64,000 nt of DNA from Streptomyces omiyaensis (GCF_014650895.1 NZ_BMVV01000012.1:62001-126000); one strand, 5' to 3'; shown: positions 46,047 to 54,896, numbered from the stretch's first letter. Numbers and translations are program-made. The notes: generated by a model from the sequence alone, not told the origin.

Positions 46047-46363
46047 TGGCCTTCGTCCGAGTCTGCGCACTGAGCGAGCTGGAGGCCGACACCCCGAAGC
46101 GGGTCGAGGTCGACGGCACGCCGGTGTCGGTCGTCCACACCGAGGGCGAGGTGTTCGCGGTCAACGACATCTGCTCGCACGCGAACGTCTCCCTCTCGGA
46201 GGGCGAGGTCGAGGACTGCGCCATCGAGTGCTGGCTGCACGGTTCCAGCTTCGACCTCCGTACCGGCAAGCCGTCCGGCCTTCCCGCGACGCGCCCCGTC
46301 CCCGTGTACCCCGTAAAGATCGAAGGGGACGATGTGCTCGTCTCCGTCACCCAGGAGTCCTGA
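46046..46363 (+). CDS. Rieske-type [2Fe-2S] ferredoxin of the suf operon
   Basis: 105 aa. The cluster ligands are in CSHANVSLSEGEV (C-x-H) and 'CAIECWLHGSSFDLRTG' (C-x2-H). The protein is soluble and resembles the small ferredoxin subunits of dioxygenase systems. Actinobacterial suf operons commonly place such a gene between sufD and sufC; it may supply electrons for cluster assembly or be a cluster recipient. Confidence 0.93.
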   Translation: MAFVRVCALSELEADTPKRVEVDGTPVSVVHTEGEVFAVNDICSHANVSLSEGEVEDCAIECWLHGSSFDLRTGKPSGLPATRPVPVYPVKIEGDDVLVSVTQES

Positions 46364-46370
46364 GTCACCC

Positions 46371-47135
46371 ATGGCAACGCTCGAAATCCACGACCTGCAC
46401 GTCTCCGTCGACGCGGAGAACGGCCCCCGCGAGATCCTCAAGGGTGTCGACCTGACCATCAAGCAGGGCGAGACCCACGCGGTCATGGGCCCCAACGGCT
46501 CCGGCAAGTCGACCCTGGCGTACTCCCTGGCGGGCCACCCCAAGTACACGGTCACCGGCGGCACCGTCACCCTCGACGGCGAGGACGTCCTGGAGATGTC
46601 CGTCGACGAGCGCGCCCGCGCCGGCGTCTTCCTCGCCATGCAGTACCCGGTCGAGGTCCCCGGCGTCTCGGTCTCCAACTTCCTGCGCACCTCCGCCACC
46701 GCGATCCGCGGCGAGGCCCCCAAGCTCCGCACCTGGGTCAAGGAGGTCAAGGAGGCCATGGAGAAGCTCTCCATGGACCCGGCCTTCGCCGAGCGCAACG
46801 TCAACGAGGGCTTCTCCGGCGGTGAGAAGAAGCGCCACGAGATCCTCCAGCTGGAGCTCCTCAAGCCGAAGATCGCGATCCTCGACGAGACCGACTCCGG
46901 CCTCGACGTCGACGCCCTGCGCATCGTCTCCGAGGGCGTCAACCGCGTCCGCGAGACGGGCGAGGTCGGCACCCTCCTCATCACCCACTACACGCGCATC
47001 CTGCGCTACATCAAGCCCGACTTCGTGCACGTGTTCGCGAACGGCCGCATCGTCGAGTCCGGTGGCGCCGAGCTCGCCGACCAGCTGGAGAACGAGGGCT
47101 ACGACAAGTACGTGAAGGGGGGCGCATCCGCGTGA
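46371..47135 (+). CDS. sufC: Fe-S assembly ATPase SufC
   Basis: 254 aa from ATG at 46371. ABC ATPase: Walker A GPNGSGKST, SufC-specific signature FSGGEKKRHEILQ, Walker B KIAILDETDSGLDVDALR, and 'THYTRILRYIKPDFVHVF'. It drives conformational change in the SufBD scaffold. The stop overlaps the sufS GTG. Confidence 0.97.
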   Translation: MATLEIHDLHVSVDAENGPREILKGVDLTIKQGETHAVMGPNGSGKSTLAYSLAGHPKYTVTGGTVTLDGEDVLEMSVDERARAGVFLAMQYPVEVPGVSVSNFLRTSATAIRGEAPKLRTWVKEVKEAMEKLSMDPAFAERNVNEGFSGGEKKRHEILQLELLKPKIAILDETDSGLDVDALRIVSEGVNRVRETGEVGTLLITHYTRILRYIKPDFVHVFANGRIVESGGAELADQLENEGYDKYVKGGASA

Positions 47136-48400
47136 CTTCCGCCCATCAGGGGCTGACCGGCCTCCTCGACACCGAGGCGATCCGCAAGGACTTCCCGCTC
47201 CTGGATCGCACGGTCCACGACGGCAAGAAGATCGTGTACCTGGACTCCGCGGCCACCTCGCAGAAGCCGCGGCAGGTCCTCGACGCGCTCAACGCCTACT
47301 ACGAGCGGCACAACGCCAACGTCCACCGCGGCGTCTACACGGTCGCCGAGGAGGCCACCGCGCTGTACGAGGGTGCCCGCGACAAGGTCGCCGCCTTCAT
47401 CAACGCGCCGAGCCGCAACGAGGTGATCTTCACCAAGAACGCCTCCGAGTCGCTCAACCTCGTGGCCAACATGCTGGGCTGGGCCGAAGAGCCCTACCGC
47501 GTGGACCACGAGACCGAGATCGCCATCACGGAGATGGAGCACCACTCCAACATCGTCCCGTGGCAGCTGCTCTCGCAGCGCACCGGCGCGAAGCTGAAGT
47601 GGTTCGGCCTCACCGACGACGGCCGCCTCGACCTGTCGAACATCGACGAGGTCATCACGGAGAAGACGAAGATCGTCTCCTTCACGCTGGTCTCCAACCT
47701 GCTCGGCACCCAGAACCCGGTCGAGACGATCGTCCGGCGCGCCCAGGAGGTCGGTGCGCTCGTCTGCATCGACGCCTCCCAGGCGGCCCCGCACCAGGTC
47801 CTGGACGTGCAGGCGCTCCAGGCCGACTTCGTGGCCTTCACCGGCCACAAGATGTGCGCCCCGACCGGCATCGGCGTGCTGTGGGGACGGCAGGAGCTCC
47901 TGGAGGACCTCCCGCCCTTCCTCGGCGGCGGCGAGATGATCGAGACCGTCTCGATGCACTCCTCCACCTACGCGCCGGCCCCGCACAAGTTCGAGGCGGG
48001 TACGCCCCCGATCGCCCAGGCCGTCGGCCTCGGCGCGGCCGTGGACTACCTGTCGGCGATCGGCATGGAGAACATCGCGCGCCACGAGCACGCGATCACC
48101 GAGTACGCCGTCCGCCGCCTCCAGGAGGTTCCGGACCTGCGGATCATCGGCCCCACCACGGCCGAGGACCGCGGCGCGGCGATCTCCTTCACGCTCGGCG
48201 ACATCCACCCGCACGACGTGGGTCAGGTCCTCGACGAGCAGGGCATCGCGGTCCGGGTCGGCCACCACTGCGCGCGGCCGGTCTGCCTCCGGTACGGAAT
48301 TCCCGCGACCACGCGGGCGTCGTTCTATCTGTACTCCACTCCGGCCGAGGTCGACGCCCTGGTCGAGGGGCTGGAGCACGTCCGCAATTTCTTCGGTTAG
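47132..48400 (+). CDS. sufS: cysteine desulfurase SufS
   Basis: 422 aa; GTG at 47132. Group II desulfurase: 'FPLLDRTVHDGKKIVYLDSAATSQKP', 'VIFTKNASESLNLVAN', 'ITEMEHHSNIVPWQLL', the PLP-binding K240 in TGHKMCAPTG, and the persulfide C380 in GHHCARPVCLRYG. Takes sulfur from cysteine and passes it to SufU. Confidence 0.97.
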   Translation: MTSAHQGLTGLLDTEAIRKDFPLLDRTVHDGKKIVYLDSAATSQKPRQVLDALNAYYERHNANVHRGVYTVAEEATALYEGARDKVAAFINAPSRNEVIFTKNASESLNLVANMLGWAEEPYRVDHETEIAITEMEHHSNIVPWQLLSQRTGAKLKWFGLTDDGRLDLSNIDEVITEKTKIVSFTLVSNLLGTQNPVETIVRRAQEVGALVCIDASQAAPHQVLDVQALQADFVAFTGHKMCAPTGIGVLWGRQELLEDLPPFLGGGEMIETVSMHSSTYAPAPHKFEAGTPPIAQAVGLGAAVDYLSAIGMENIARHEHAITEYAVRRLQEVPDLRIIGPTTAEDRGAAISFTLGDIHPHDVGQVLDEQGIAVRVGHHCARPVCLRYGIPATTRASFYLYSTPAEVDALVEGLEHVRNFFG

Positions 48401-48412
48401 GAGCGGAGCGAC

Positions 48413-48886
48413 GTGAAGCTGGATTCGATGTACCAGGACGTCATCCTGGACCACTACAAGCACCCGCACGGGCGGGGCTTGCGGGACGGCGACGCCGAGG
48501 TGCACCACGTCAACCCGACGTGCGGCGACGAGATCACGCTCCGCGTGAAGTACGACGGCGACCGCGTCGAGGACATCTCGTACGAGGGCCAGGGCTGCTC
48601 CATCAGCCAGGCCTCGGCCTCCGTCCTCAACGAGCTCCTCGTCGGCAAGGAGCTGGTCGAGGCGCAGCGGATCCAGGGCACCTTCCTGGAGCTGATGCAG
48701 TCCAAGGGCCAGCTGGAGCCCGACGACGCCATGGAGGAGGTGCTGGAGGACGCCGTCGCGTTCGCCGGCGTCTCCAAGTACCCGGCCCGGGTGAAGTGCG
48801 CGCTGCTCAGCTGGATGGCGTGGAAGGACGCGACCGCCCAGGCCCTGGGCGGAGACGACCAGAAGTCTGTGAGGAAGTCGGCATGA
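48413..48886 (+). CDS. sufU: sulfur transfer protein SufU
   Basis: 157 aa, starting MKLDSMYQDVILDHYKHPHG; GTG with GGAG upstream. The zinc/sulfur-acceptor ligands C37 (NPTCGDE), D39, C62 (GQGCSIS) and C129 (RVKCALL) are present. It accepts persulfide from SufS. The stop overlaps the next ATG. Confidence 0.96.
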   Translation: MKLDSMYQDVILDHYKHPHGRGLRDGDAEVHHVNPTCGDEITLRVKYDGDRVEDISYEGQGCSISQASASVLNELLVGKELVEAQRIQGTFLELMQSKGQLEPDDAMEEVLEDAVAFAGVSKYPARVKCALLSWMAWKDATAQALGGDDQKSVRKSA

Positions 48887-49221
48887 CCGAGAACATCGAG
48901 GCCACGATCAAGCCGGCCTCCGAAGAGGAGATCCGCGAGGCCCTGTACGACGTCGTCGACCCCGAGCTGGGCATCGACGTCGTCAACCTGGGCCTGATCT
49001 ACGGGATCCACATCGACGACGCGAACATCGCGACGCTCGACATGACGCTGACCTCGGCGGCCTGTCCGCTGACCGACGTCATCGAGGACCAGGCCCGCGC
49101 GGCCACCGACGGCATCGTCAACGAGCTGCGCATCAACTGGGTCTGGATGCCCCCGTGGGGCCCGGACAAGATCACCGACGACGGCCGCGAGCAGCTGCGC
49201 GCGCTGGGCTTCAACGTCTGA
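48883..49221 (+). CDS. sufT: SufT/MIP18 (DUF59) family Fe-S maturation protein
   Basis: 112 aa from ATG at 48883. DUF59 core: 'ALYDVVDPELGIDVVNLGLIYGI', 'LTSAACPLTDVIEDQARAA', 'WMPPWGPDKITDDGREQLRALGF'. The family helps deliver clusters to targets. Last gene of the suf operon, before a strong terminator. Confidence 0.94.
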   Translation: MTENIEATIKPASEEEIREALYDVVDPELGIDVVNLGLIYGIHIDDANIATLDMTLTSAACPLTDVIEDQARAATDGIVNELRINWVWMPPWGPDKITDDGREQLRALGFNV

Positions 49222-49232
49222 GCCGTCACCGT

Positions 49233-49275
49233 ACGAGGAGGGGCCCCCGGCATCGCGCCGGGGGCCCCTCCTCGT
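49233..49275. terminator. suf operon terminator (bidirectional)
   Basis: 19-bp perfect stem, 49233-49251 with 49257-49275, 5-nt loop. It separates convergent genes. Confidence 0.82.
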
Positions 49276-49287
49276 CCGCGGGCCGGG

Positions 49288-50346
49288 TCAGGCGTGCGGT
49301 CGGCCCGCGGCCCGGGCCAGGACCGGGGCCAGGTTCTCCCGGCGGATGCGCTGGTCCACGTAGAGCAGGCCGGAGGCCAGGGGCTGGAGGGGGCCCAGGA
49401 CGGCCTGGGTCAGCAGCATGAGCAGCGTGGAGACCACCGCGGCCGTGCCCGTCGAGAAGAAGATCGTGCCGGGGGTGGCGTGCTGGGTGAGCGGGGCGGC
49501 GAAGAGGGACGCCTGCGTCACCAGGGAGACGGCCGTCTGCACCACGAAGGTGACGCCGGCGACGATCACCAGCATCACCAGCGTGTAGCCGAAGATCCGC
49601 CACCAGGCGCCGCGCACCAGCTGCGCGGACCGGCGCAGGGCGGTGAGGGTGCCGGCGGACTCGACGACGGCGGCCGTCGGGGCGAGGCTGAACCTCACCC
49701 AGAGCCAGAGGGCCGGCGGCGTCGCCGCGAGGGCGAGCAGGAGGAAGAGCACGCCGGTGACGGCCCACCCGGCGCCGCTGCCGTCGTCCGCCCCGATGCT
49801 CGCGACCATCGCGGCCAGCAGGAGGAAGAACCCGGCCATGAGGAGCAGGGCGGGCACGACGGCGGCCACGGCCGACAGCAGGACCGCGCCGAGCACCGGG
49901 CCGAGCCGGGACCACGCCCGGCGCCACACCGTCCCGAAGCCGACCCGGCGGCCGAGCACCGCCTCCTGGACGACGACCGCGACGGCGGAGTGCAGCAGGG
50001 CGGTCGCCAGCAGCAGCCCCACCGAGCAGGCCAGCCAGATCGCGCCGAGCAGGGTGAAGAGCGGCGTGAGGTCCGAGAGCGAGACGTCCTCGGCGGTGGA
50101 GGTGTGCGCCCACCGGTCGGAGAGGCCGGCCCAGGCGGCCGTGACCACCCCGGCGATCAGCAGCGCGGCCAGCGCGTAGGAGACCAGGGTGATGCCGAGC
50201 AGCACCTTCCAGTGGCGGCGGTACGCGGCGAAGGCGCCCCCCAGGACGTGGTTCAGGTCCAGGGGCGCCAGGGGTATCACGCCGGGCTTGGGCGGGGGCG
50301 GCACCGGAGCGTAGCCGTACCCGTACGGCCCAGGGGCATAAGTCAT
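49288..50346 (-). CDS. multi-pass membrane protein (DUF7847-like)
   Basis: 352 aa. A Pro/Tyr-rich cytoplasmic N-terminus (MTYAPGPYGYGYAPVPPPPK) is followed by six or so transmembrane helices, with long Ala/Leu/Val segments and basic loops such as 'LGRRVGFGTVWRRAWSRLGP' and 'ALRRSAQLVRGAWWRIFGY'. This design matches a widespread Streptomyces family of glycerophosphoryl-diester-phosphodiesterase-like membrane domains, without any catalytic site. Function unknown. Divergent from the SMR gene. Confidence 0.8.
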   Translation of the reverse strand: MTYAPGPYGYGYAPVPPPPKPGVIPLAPLDLNHVLGGAFAAYRRHWKVLLGITLVSYALAALLIAGVVTAAWAGLSDRWAHTSTAEDVSLSDLTPLFTLLGAIWLACSVGLLLATALLHSAVAVVVQEAVLGRRVGFGTVWRRAWSRLGPVLGAVLLSAVAAVVPALLLMAGFFLLLAAMVASIGADDGSGAGWAVTGVLFLLLALAATPPALWLWVRFSLAPTAAVVESAGTLTALRRSAQLVRGAWWRIFGYTLVMLVIVAGVTFVVQTAVSLVTQASLFAAPLTQHATPGTIFFSTGTAAVVSTLLMLLTQAVLGPLQPLASGLLYVDQRIRRENLAPVLARAAGRPHA

Positions 50347-50370
50347 GCGCCCTACGCTATCCGCGACCTT

Positions 50371-50402
50371 TGTGTACGCCCGTACGCATGCCCGGCTACC
50401 CT
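50371..50402 (+). promoter_or_regulatory. TetR-type operator and leaderless promoter of the SMR gene
   Basis: TGTGTACG-CC-CGTACGCA (50371-50388) is an inverted repeat with one mismatch, of a size usual for TetR-family operators. The -10 TACCCT (50397-50402) lies 6 nt before the ATG, so transcription would start at or next to the start codon. The regulator gene follows the SMR gene. Confidence 0.5.
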
Positions 50403-50408
50403 CGCCCC

Positions 50409-50729
50409 ATGGGTTACGGACTGCTCGCCGGGGCCATCGCGGCCGAGATCATCGCCACCACCTCCATGAAGTACAGCGAGGGCTTCACCAGGCTCTGGCC
50501 CTCGGTCGTCACGGGTGTCGGGTACCTCATCGCCTTCGCCCTGCTCGCCCAGGCCCTCAAGACCCTCCAGGTCGGCACCGCCTACGCGATCTGGTCCGGC
50601 GTCGGCACGGCCGCCGTCGCCGGCATCGGGATCCTCTTCCTCGGCGAGACCCTGAGCCTCGCCAAGATCGCCGGGATCGTCCTGATCGTCGCCGGCGTCG
50701 CCGTGCTCAACCTGGGCGGGGCGCACTGA
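50409..50729 (+). CDS. small multidrug resistance (SMR) family efflux protein
   Basis: 106 aa from ATG at 50409. Four membrane helices. The membrane Glu of SMR pumps is in 'GAIAAEIIATTSMKYSEGFTRLW', and 'GTAYAIWSGVGTAAVAGIGILFLGE' is the Sug/Qac signature. Exports cationic compounds (quaternary ammonium or guanidinium) with protons as a dimer. Its stop overlaps the TetR gene start. Confidence 0.94.
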   Translation: MGYGLLAGAIAAEIIATTSMKYSEGFTRLWPSVVTGVGYLIAFALLAQALKTLQVGTAYAIWSGVGTAAVAGIGILFLGETLSLAKIAGIVLIVAGVAVLNLGGAH

Positions 50730-51313
50730 TGCCCCGGCCCCGGCGGTACGACCCCGAGCGGCGGGAGCGGATCGTGGACGCCGCCCTGCGGGTGGTGCGG
50801 CGGGACGGCATCGGAGGGCTGAGCCACCGCACGGTCGCGGCCGAGGCCGACGTGCCGCTCGGCTCCACCACGTACCACTTCGGCTCCCTCGACGAACTCC
50901 TCGTCGCCGCCCTGCGGAAGGTCAACGCCTCCTTCGCCGGCACCCTGCGCGCCCGGACCGCCCCCGACGCGGACGGGCTCGCCCGGCTCCTCGGGGAATG
51001 GCTGGGCGGCGAACGCGGCCAGGTGGAGCTGGAGTACGAGCTCTACCTCGCCGCCCTGCGCCGCCCCGCGCTCCGGCCGGTCGCCGCCGAATGGGCCGAG
51101 GAGGTCACCGCCGCCCTCGCCCCGCACACCGGACGGAGCACCGCCCGCGCCCTCGTCGCCCTGATGGACGGCATCGGCCTCCAGGTGCTGCTCACCGGCA
51201 CGCCCTACGACGAGGAGTACGCCCGCGAGATGATCGCCCGGATCCTGCACGAAGGACCGAAAGAGCAGGCCGGGGGCTTGTCGGAAGCTCCGGTCCGGCC
51301 GACCGGCACCTGA
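50729..51313 (+). CDS. TetR family transcriptional regulator
   Basis: 194 aa from ATG at 50729 (overlapping TGATG). HTH near residues 28-50: 'GGLSHRTVAAEADVPLGSTTYHFGSLDELL'. The ligand domain is short. Co-transcribed with the SMR pump, so it most likely represses that promoter through the palindrome at 50371-50388. Confidence 0.9.
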   Translation: MPRPRRYDPERRERIVDAALRVVRRDGIGGLSHRTVAAEADVPLGSTTYHFGSLDELLVAALRKVNASFAGTLRARTAPDADGLARLLGEWLGGERGQVELEYELYLAALRRPALRPVAAEWAEEVTAALAPHTGRSTARALVALMDGIGLQVLLTGTPYDEEYAREMIARILHEGPKEQAGGLSEAPVRPTGT

Positions 51314-51319
51314 GACCGG

Positions 51320-51350
51320 TTGGCCCGCGCGGGGCCCCGCCCGTTAGGTT
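51320..51350 (+). promoter_or_regulatory. putative leaderless dapD promoter
   Basis: TTGGCC (51320-51325), 19-bp spacer, TAGGTT (51345-51350), with the ATG only 7 nt after the -10. Confidence 0.45.
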
Positions 51351-51357
51351 TTCCGTC

Positions 51358-52344
51358 ATGACCACCACTGCTCCTCGCACCACCGGCGCCGTCGCCGCCG
51401 GCCTCGCCACCCTCGCCGGCGACGGCACCGTCCTCGACACCTGGTTCCCCGCCCCCGGGCTCACCGACGAGCCCGGCCCGGCCGGCACCACCCGGCTCTC
51501 CCCGGACGAGGCGGTGAACGCCCTCGGCGAGGGCGCCGCCAAGGCCCTCGGCGTGGACGCCCGCCGCGGCGTCGAGGTGGTCGCCGTCCGCACCGTCATC
51601 GGCTCCCTCGACGAGAAGCCGCTCGACGCCCACGACGCCTACCTCCGCCTCCACCTGCTGAGCCACCGTCTGGTGCGGCCGCACGGCCAGAGCCTGGACG
51701 GCGTCTTCGGCCTCCTCGCCAACGTCGCCTGGACCTCGCTCGGTCCGGTCGCCGTCGACGACGTCGAGAAGGTGCGGCTCAACGCCCGCGCCGAGGGCCT
51801 GCACCTCCAGGTCACCTCGATCGACAAGTTCCCCCGCATGACCGACTACGTCGTCCCCGCCGGCGTCCGCATCGCCGACGCCGACCGCGTCCGCCTCGGC
51901 GCCCACCTGGCCGCCGGCACCACCGTCATGCACGAGGGCTTCGTCAACTTCAACGCCGGCACCCTCGGCACCTCCATGGTCGAGGGCCGCATCTCCGCCG
52001 GCGTCGTCGTCGGCGACGGCTCCGACATCGGCGGCGGCGCCTCCACCATGGGCACCCTCTCCGGCGGCGGCAACGTCGTTATCTCCATCGGCGAGCGCTG
52101 CCTGATCGGCGCCGAGGCGGGCGTCGGCATCGCGCTCGGCGACGAGTGCGTCGTCGAGGCCGGCCTGTACGTCACCGCCGGCACCCGGGTCACCCTGCCC
52201 GACGGCCAGGTCGTCAAGGCCCGCGACCTCTCCGGCGCCTCGAACATCCTCTTCCGCCGCAACTCGGTCACCGGCGCCGTCGAGGCCCGCCCGAACAACG
52301 CGGTCTGGGGCGGCCTCAACGAGGTCCTGCACAGCCACAACTGA
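51358..52344 (+). CDS. dapD: 2,3,4,5-tetrahydropyridine-2,6-dicarboxylate N-succinyltransferase
   Basis: 328 aa from ATG at 51358. The C-terminal left-handed beta-helix shows hexapeptide repeats (VRIADADRVRLGAHLAAGTTVMHEGF, 'ISAGVVVGDGSDIGGGASTMGTLSGG'), with the family's 'EAGVGIALGDECVVEAGLYVTAGTRV'. Acts in lysine/diaminopimelate synthesis by the succinylase branch. This is the long actinobacterial DapD type. Confidence 0.95.
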   Translation: MTTTAPRTTGAVAAGLATLAGDGTVLDTWFPAPGLTDEPGPAGTTRLSPDEAVNALGEGAAKALGVDARRGVEVVAVRTVIGSLDEKPLDAHDAYLRLHLLSHRLVRPHGQSLDGVFGLLANVAWTSLGPVAVDDVEKVRLNARAEGLHLQVTSIDKFPRMTDYVVPAGVRIADADRVRLGAHLAAGTTVMHEGFVNFNAGTLGTSMVEGRISAGVVVGDGSDIGGGASTMGTLSGGGNVVISIGERCLIGAEAGVGIALGDECVVEAGLYVTAGTRVTLPDGQVVKARDLSGASNILFRRNSVTGAVEARPNNAVWGGLNEVLHSHN

Positions 52345-52371
52345 CGCCCCGGCCGTGCCTCCCGGCCGTCC

Positions 52372-53610
52372 TCAGACGGCCGGGAGGGCGGTCAGCCGCT
52401 TCCCGTGGAGCGCCATCAGGCGCGTGCCCGCCGCCGCGACGTACCACTGGTCGAGCGCCTCGCTGCCGTCGTTGTACCGCCAGCGCAGCTTCCCGCTGCG
52501 GGCGTCGAAGGCGAGGATCCCGCCCTTGTCGTCCAGCTCGGTGGCGGCGTAGAGCGTGGTGCCCACCTTGGCGAACTGCCCCGGGTACGCCACGTCGAGC
52601 AGCGCCTCGGTGCGCCAGCTCTCCCTGCCCGTCGCCGGGTCGACGGCCCGCACGACGTGGCCGGAGTCGGCGGCGTACAGCACCCCGTCGAGGACCCCGA
52701 TCCCGTGGAAACGGGTGAACTCCTCCGACGCCAGGGACCACTTCTCCGCCCCGTCGGCCAGTGCGAAGGCACGCAGCCGCCCCGCGTCGGCGACGATCAC
52801 CAGTCCGTCGTGGACCGCGAGCCGGCCGCTGTTGGACCGCCCGATCTTCTTCGTCCAGAGCTGGCGTCCGGTGTCGGTGGACCGGACCGTCACGTTCTCC
52901 TCGTAGTCCGTGTAGACGAGGTACCGCCCGGCGGCGTCGGCGGCGATCCCGTACTCCTGCGTCCCCGCGTCGCGCAGCTCCTGCCAGGCCACCTTGCCCG
53001 TCGAGGCGTCGATCGCGGCGACGACGTTCCGCTCGACGCGGAAGTCCTTCCCCAGGACGCCCGCGAGGACGTACACCCGGTGCTCGTCGGCGGCGATCGG
53101 CCGCGGCTGCGCGAACCGCTTGCCGAGCCGGCTGCGCCAGGTCTCCCGGCCCGTCGCCGGGTCGAGGCCGACGACGTCCCCGTCGTACCGTGCGCTCGCC
53201 AGGTAGAGCGTGCCGCCGCGCACCAGCATCCGCGCCCCCGGGACGGCGGCCTCCGCGCGGCGCCAGAGCTCCGCGCCGGTGGTGGCGGACCGGCCGATCA
53301 GCGGGTCGTTCGAGACGAGGACCACGTCGCCCGCGACGGCGAGCGCGTCCATGCCGAGGGCGCCCCCGGCGGTCCGCCGCTGCCACAGGGGCTCCGGGGC
53401 GGTGCCGGGCGGCGGGGTGGCGAAGGCCTCGCCGCCGCCGGCCGGAGCCCCGGAGGGGGTGCCCGAGGGGGCGGAGGGCGCGGCCGCTCCCGGTTCCTCC
53501 ACCGGGCCGCAGCCCCAGGCGCCCGCGCCGAGGGCCGCGAGGCCCGCTCCCGTGCCCGTCCGCCGCAGCACCGTCCTGCGGGAGACCCCGCGCCCCTCGT
53601 GCCGTTCCAT
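52372..53610 (-). CDS. Tat-exported lipoprotein with PQQ-like beta-propeller
   Basis: 412 aa from ATG at 53610. 'SRRTVLRRTGTGAGLAALGAGAWGC' is a twin-arginine signal with a lipobox Cys near residue 35. A Pro/Ala-rich linker leads into seven or so PQQ_2 repeats with the pattern 'GLDPATGRETWRSRLG', 'AIDASTGKVAWQELRD', 'DPATGRESWRTEALL', 'FDARSGKLRWRY'. Such propellers act as protein-binding or BamB-like scaffolds; no quinoprotein catalytic residues can be claimed. Convergent with dapD. Confidence 0.85.
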   Translation of the reverse strand: MERHEGRGVSRRTVLRRTGTGAGLAALGAGAWGCGPVEEPGAAAPSAPSGTPSGAPAGGGEAFATPPPGTAPEPLWQRRTAGGALGMDALAVAGDVVLVSNDPLIGRSATTGAELWRRAEAAVPGARMLVRGGTLYLASARYDGDVVGLDPATGRETWRSRLGKRFAQPRPIAADEHRVYVLAGVLGKDFRVERNVVAAIDASTGKVAWQELRDAGTQEYGIAADAAGRYLVYTDYEENVTVRSTDTGRQLWTKKIGRSNSGRLAVHDGLVIVADAGRLRAFALADGAEKWSLASEEFTRFHGIGVLDGVLYAADSGHVVRAVDPATGRESWRTEALLDVAYPGQFAKVGTTLYAATELDDKGGILAFDARSGKLRWRYNDGSEALDQWYVAAAGTRLMALHGKRLTALPAV

Positions 53611-53805
53611 CCGTCCGCCCCTCACCTGGTCCGATTCCCTGTTCGACGGCGGGGAGCCTAGCGACCCGGCCGGGCGCCGCCCGGCTTCGGGACACGACGG
53701 GGACAGGACCGTGAACCTCGTGACGACACGGCAACCCTTTGTGATCACGGAGCGTTGTCACGGGGGAGCGCAGTGCTCCACCGAGAGACGAGGCGAGGAG
53801 CAGAC

Positions 53806-54024
53806 ATGAGGACGAAGCCCATGGTCGCGGGGGTGCTCACCGCGGCGGCGGTGCTGCTGCCGGCAGGGGCGGTCCGGGCGGACGAGACGCACACGCACAA
53901 CGGGCCCACCGTGACCAACGGCCCCAGTCTCAGCCTGCACACCGGGCAGATCGACGACCCGCTGGAGGACGTCCTGGAGCACGCGGCGATCCTCGGGCGG
54001 ACCTACACCACCGACTCCGCCTGA
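53806..54024 (+). CDS. small secreted protein, unknown function
   Basis: 72 aa; ATG at 53806 with AGGAG upstream. Residues 1-25 are a signal peptide (hydrophobic core, ending AVRADE). The mature peptide (about 47 aa) begins His/Thr-rich (THTHNGPTVTNGPSLSLHTG) and ends in an acidic helix (DDPLEDVLEHAAIL). It has no cysteines. Its last 22 bases overlap the end of the convergent dapA-like gene. Confidence 0.7.
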   Translation: MRTKPMVAGVLTAAAVLLPAGAVRADETHTHNGPTVTNGPSLSLHTGQIDDPLEDVLEHAAILGRTYTTDSA

Positions 54025-54896
54025 ACCAGCTCCGCCAGCAGGACCCGCAGCCCGTCGGCCGTCTCCCGGTCGGCGGGCCGCAGCGGTTCGCGGACCGGTC
54101 CGCCGAGGAGGGCCTTCGCCGTGACCGTGCCGGGCAGGCCGGCGGCCATCATCCGCTCGACGAGGGGCAGCGTGCGGGCGTGCAGCCGGGCCGCCAGGGC
54201 GGTGTCGCCGGAGTCGTACGCGTCGAGGACGGCGGCGAGCGGGCGCGGGGCCACGTTGGCGACGGTGCTCACGTACCCCGCGCCGCCGACCGCGTACAGC
54301 GGGAGGTTCAGCTCCTCGCTGCCGGAGTAGTACGCGAGGGGGGTCTCGGCGATCAGCCGGGCGGCGGTCAGCAGGTCGTACGAGCAGTCCTTCACCGCGG
54401 TGATCCGGGGGTGCCCGGCGAGCCGGCGCATGGTGTCGGGCTCGACGCGGGTGCCGGTGCGGCCGGGGATGTCGTAGACCATCACGGGCAGCCCGGTGCC
54501 GTCCGCGACCTTCAGGAAGTGGGCGGCGACCGCGTCCTGCGGCGGGCGGCTGTAGTACGGCGTGACGACGAGCAGTCCGTCGGCCCCGGCCGCCTCCGCC
54601 CGGCGGCCCAGCTCGACGGTGTGCCGGGTGTCGGCCGTGCCCACGCCCGCGACCAGCGCCGGAGCCGGGCCGACCGCCTCCCGCACGGCCCGGACGAGCG
54701 CTTCCTTCTCGGCGTCCGTGGTGGTCGGGGACTCGCCGGTGGTGCCGTTCAGGACCAGGCCGTCGCAGCCGTCGCCGACCAGCCGGGCGGCCAGCTTCGC
54801 GGCCGCGTCGAGGTCCAGGGCCCCGGAGTCGGTGAAGGGCGTGACCATCGCGCAGAGGGCGCGGCCGAAGGGGCGGTGCGTTCCGGTAGTGCTCAT
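54003..54896 (-). CDS. dihydrodipicolinate synthase family protein (DapA-like)
   Basis: 297 aa from ATG at 54896 (a GTG at 54920 is an alternative; neither has a strong ribosome binding site). DapA residues: 'LNGTTGESPTTT' (Thr pair), 'VVTPYYSRPPQ' (catalytic Tyr), 'VYDIPGRTGTRV' (Arg) and 'ITAVKDCSYD' (Schiff-base Lys). Condenses pyruvate with aspartate semialdehyde if it is a true DapA. Streptomycetes usually have more than one; paralogues may act on other aldehydes. Confidence 0.9.
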   Translation of the reverse strand: MSTTGTHRPFGRALCAMVTPFTDSGALDLDAAAKLAARLVGDGCDGLVLNGTTGESPTTTDAEKEALVRAVREAVGPAPALVAGVGTADTRHTVELGRRAEAAGADGLLVVTPYYSRPPQDAVAAHFLKVADGTGLPVMVYDIPGRTGTRVEPDTMRRLAGHPRITAVKDCSYDLLTAARLIAETPLAYYSGSEELNLPLYAVGGAGYVSTVANVAPRPLAAVLDAYDSGDTALAARLHARTLPLVERMMAAGLPGTVTAKALLGGPVREPLRPADRETADGLRVLLAELVQAESVV

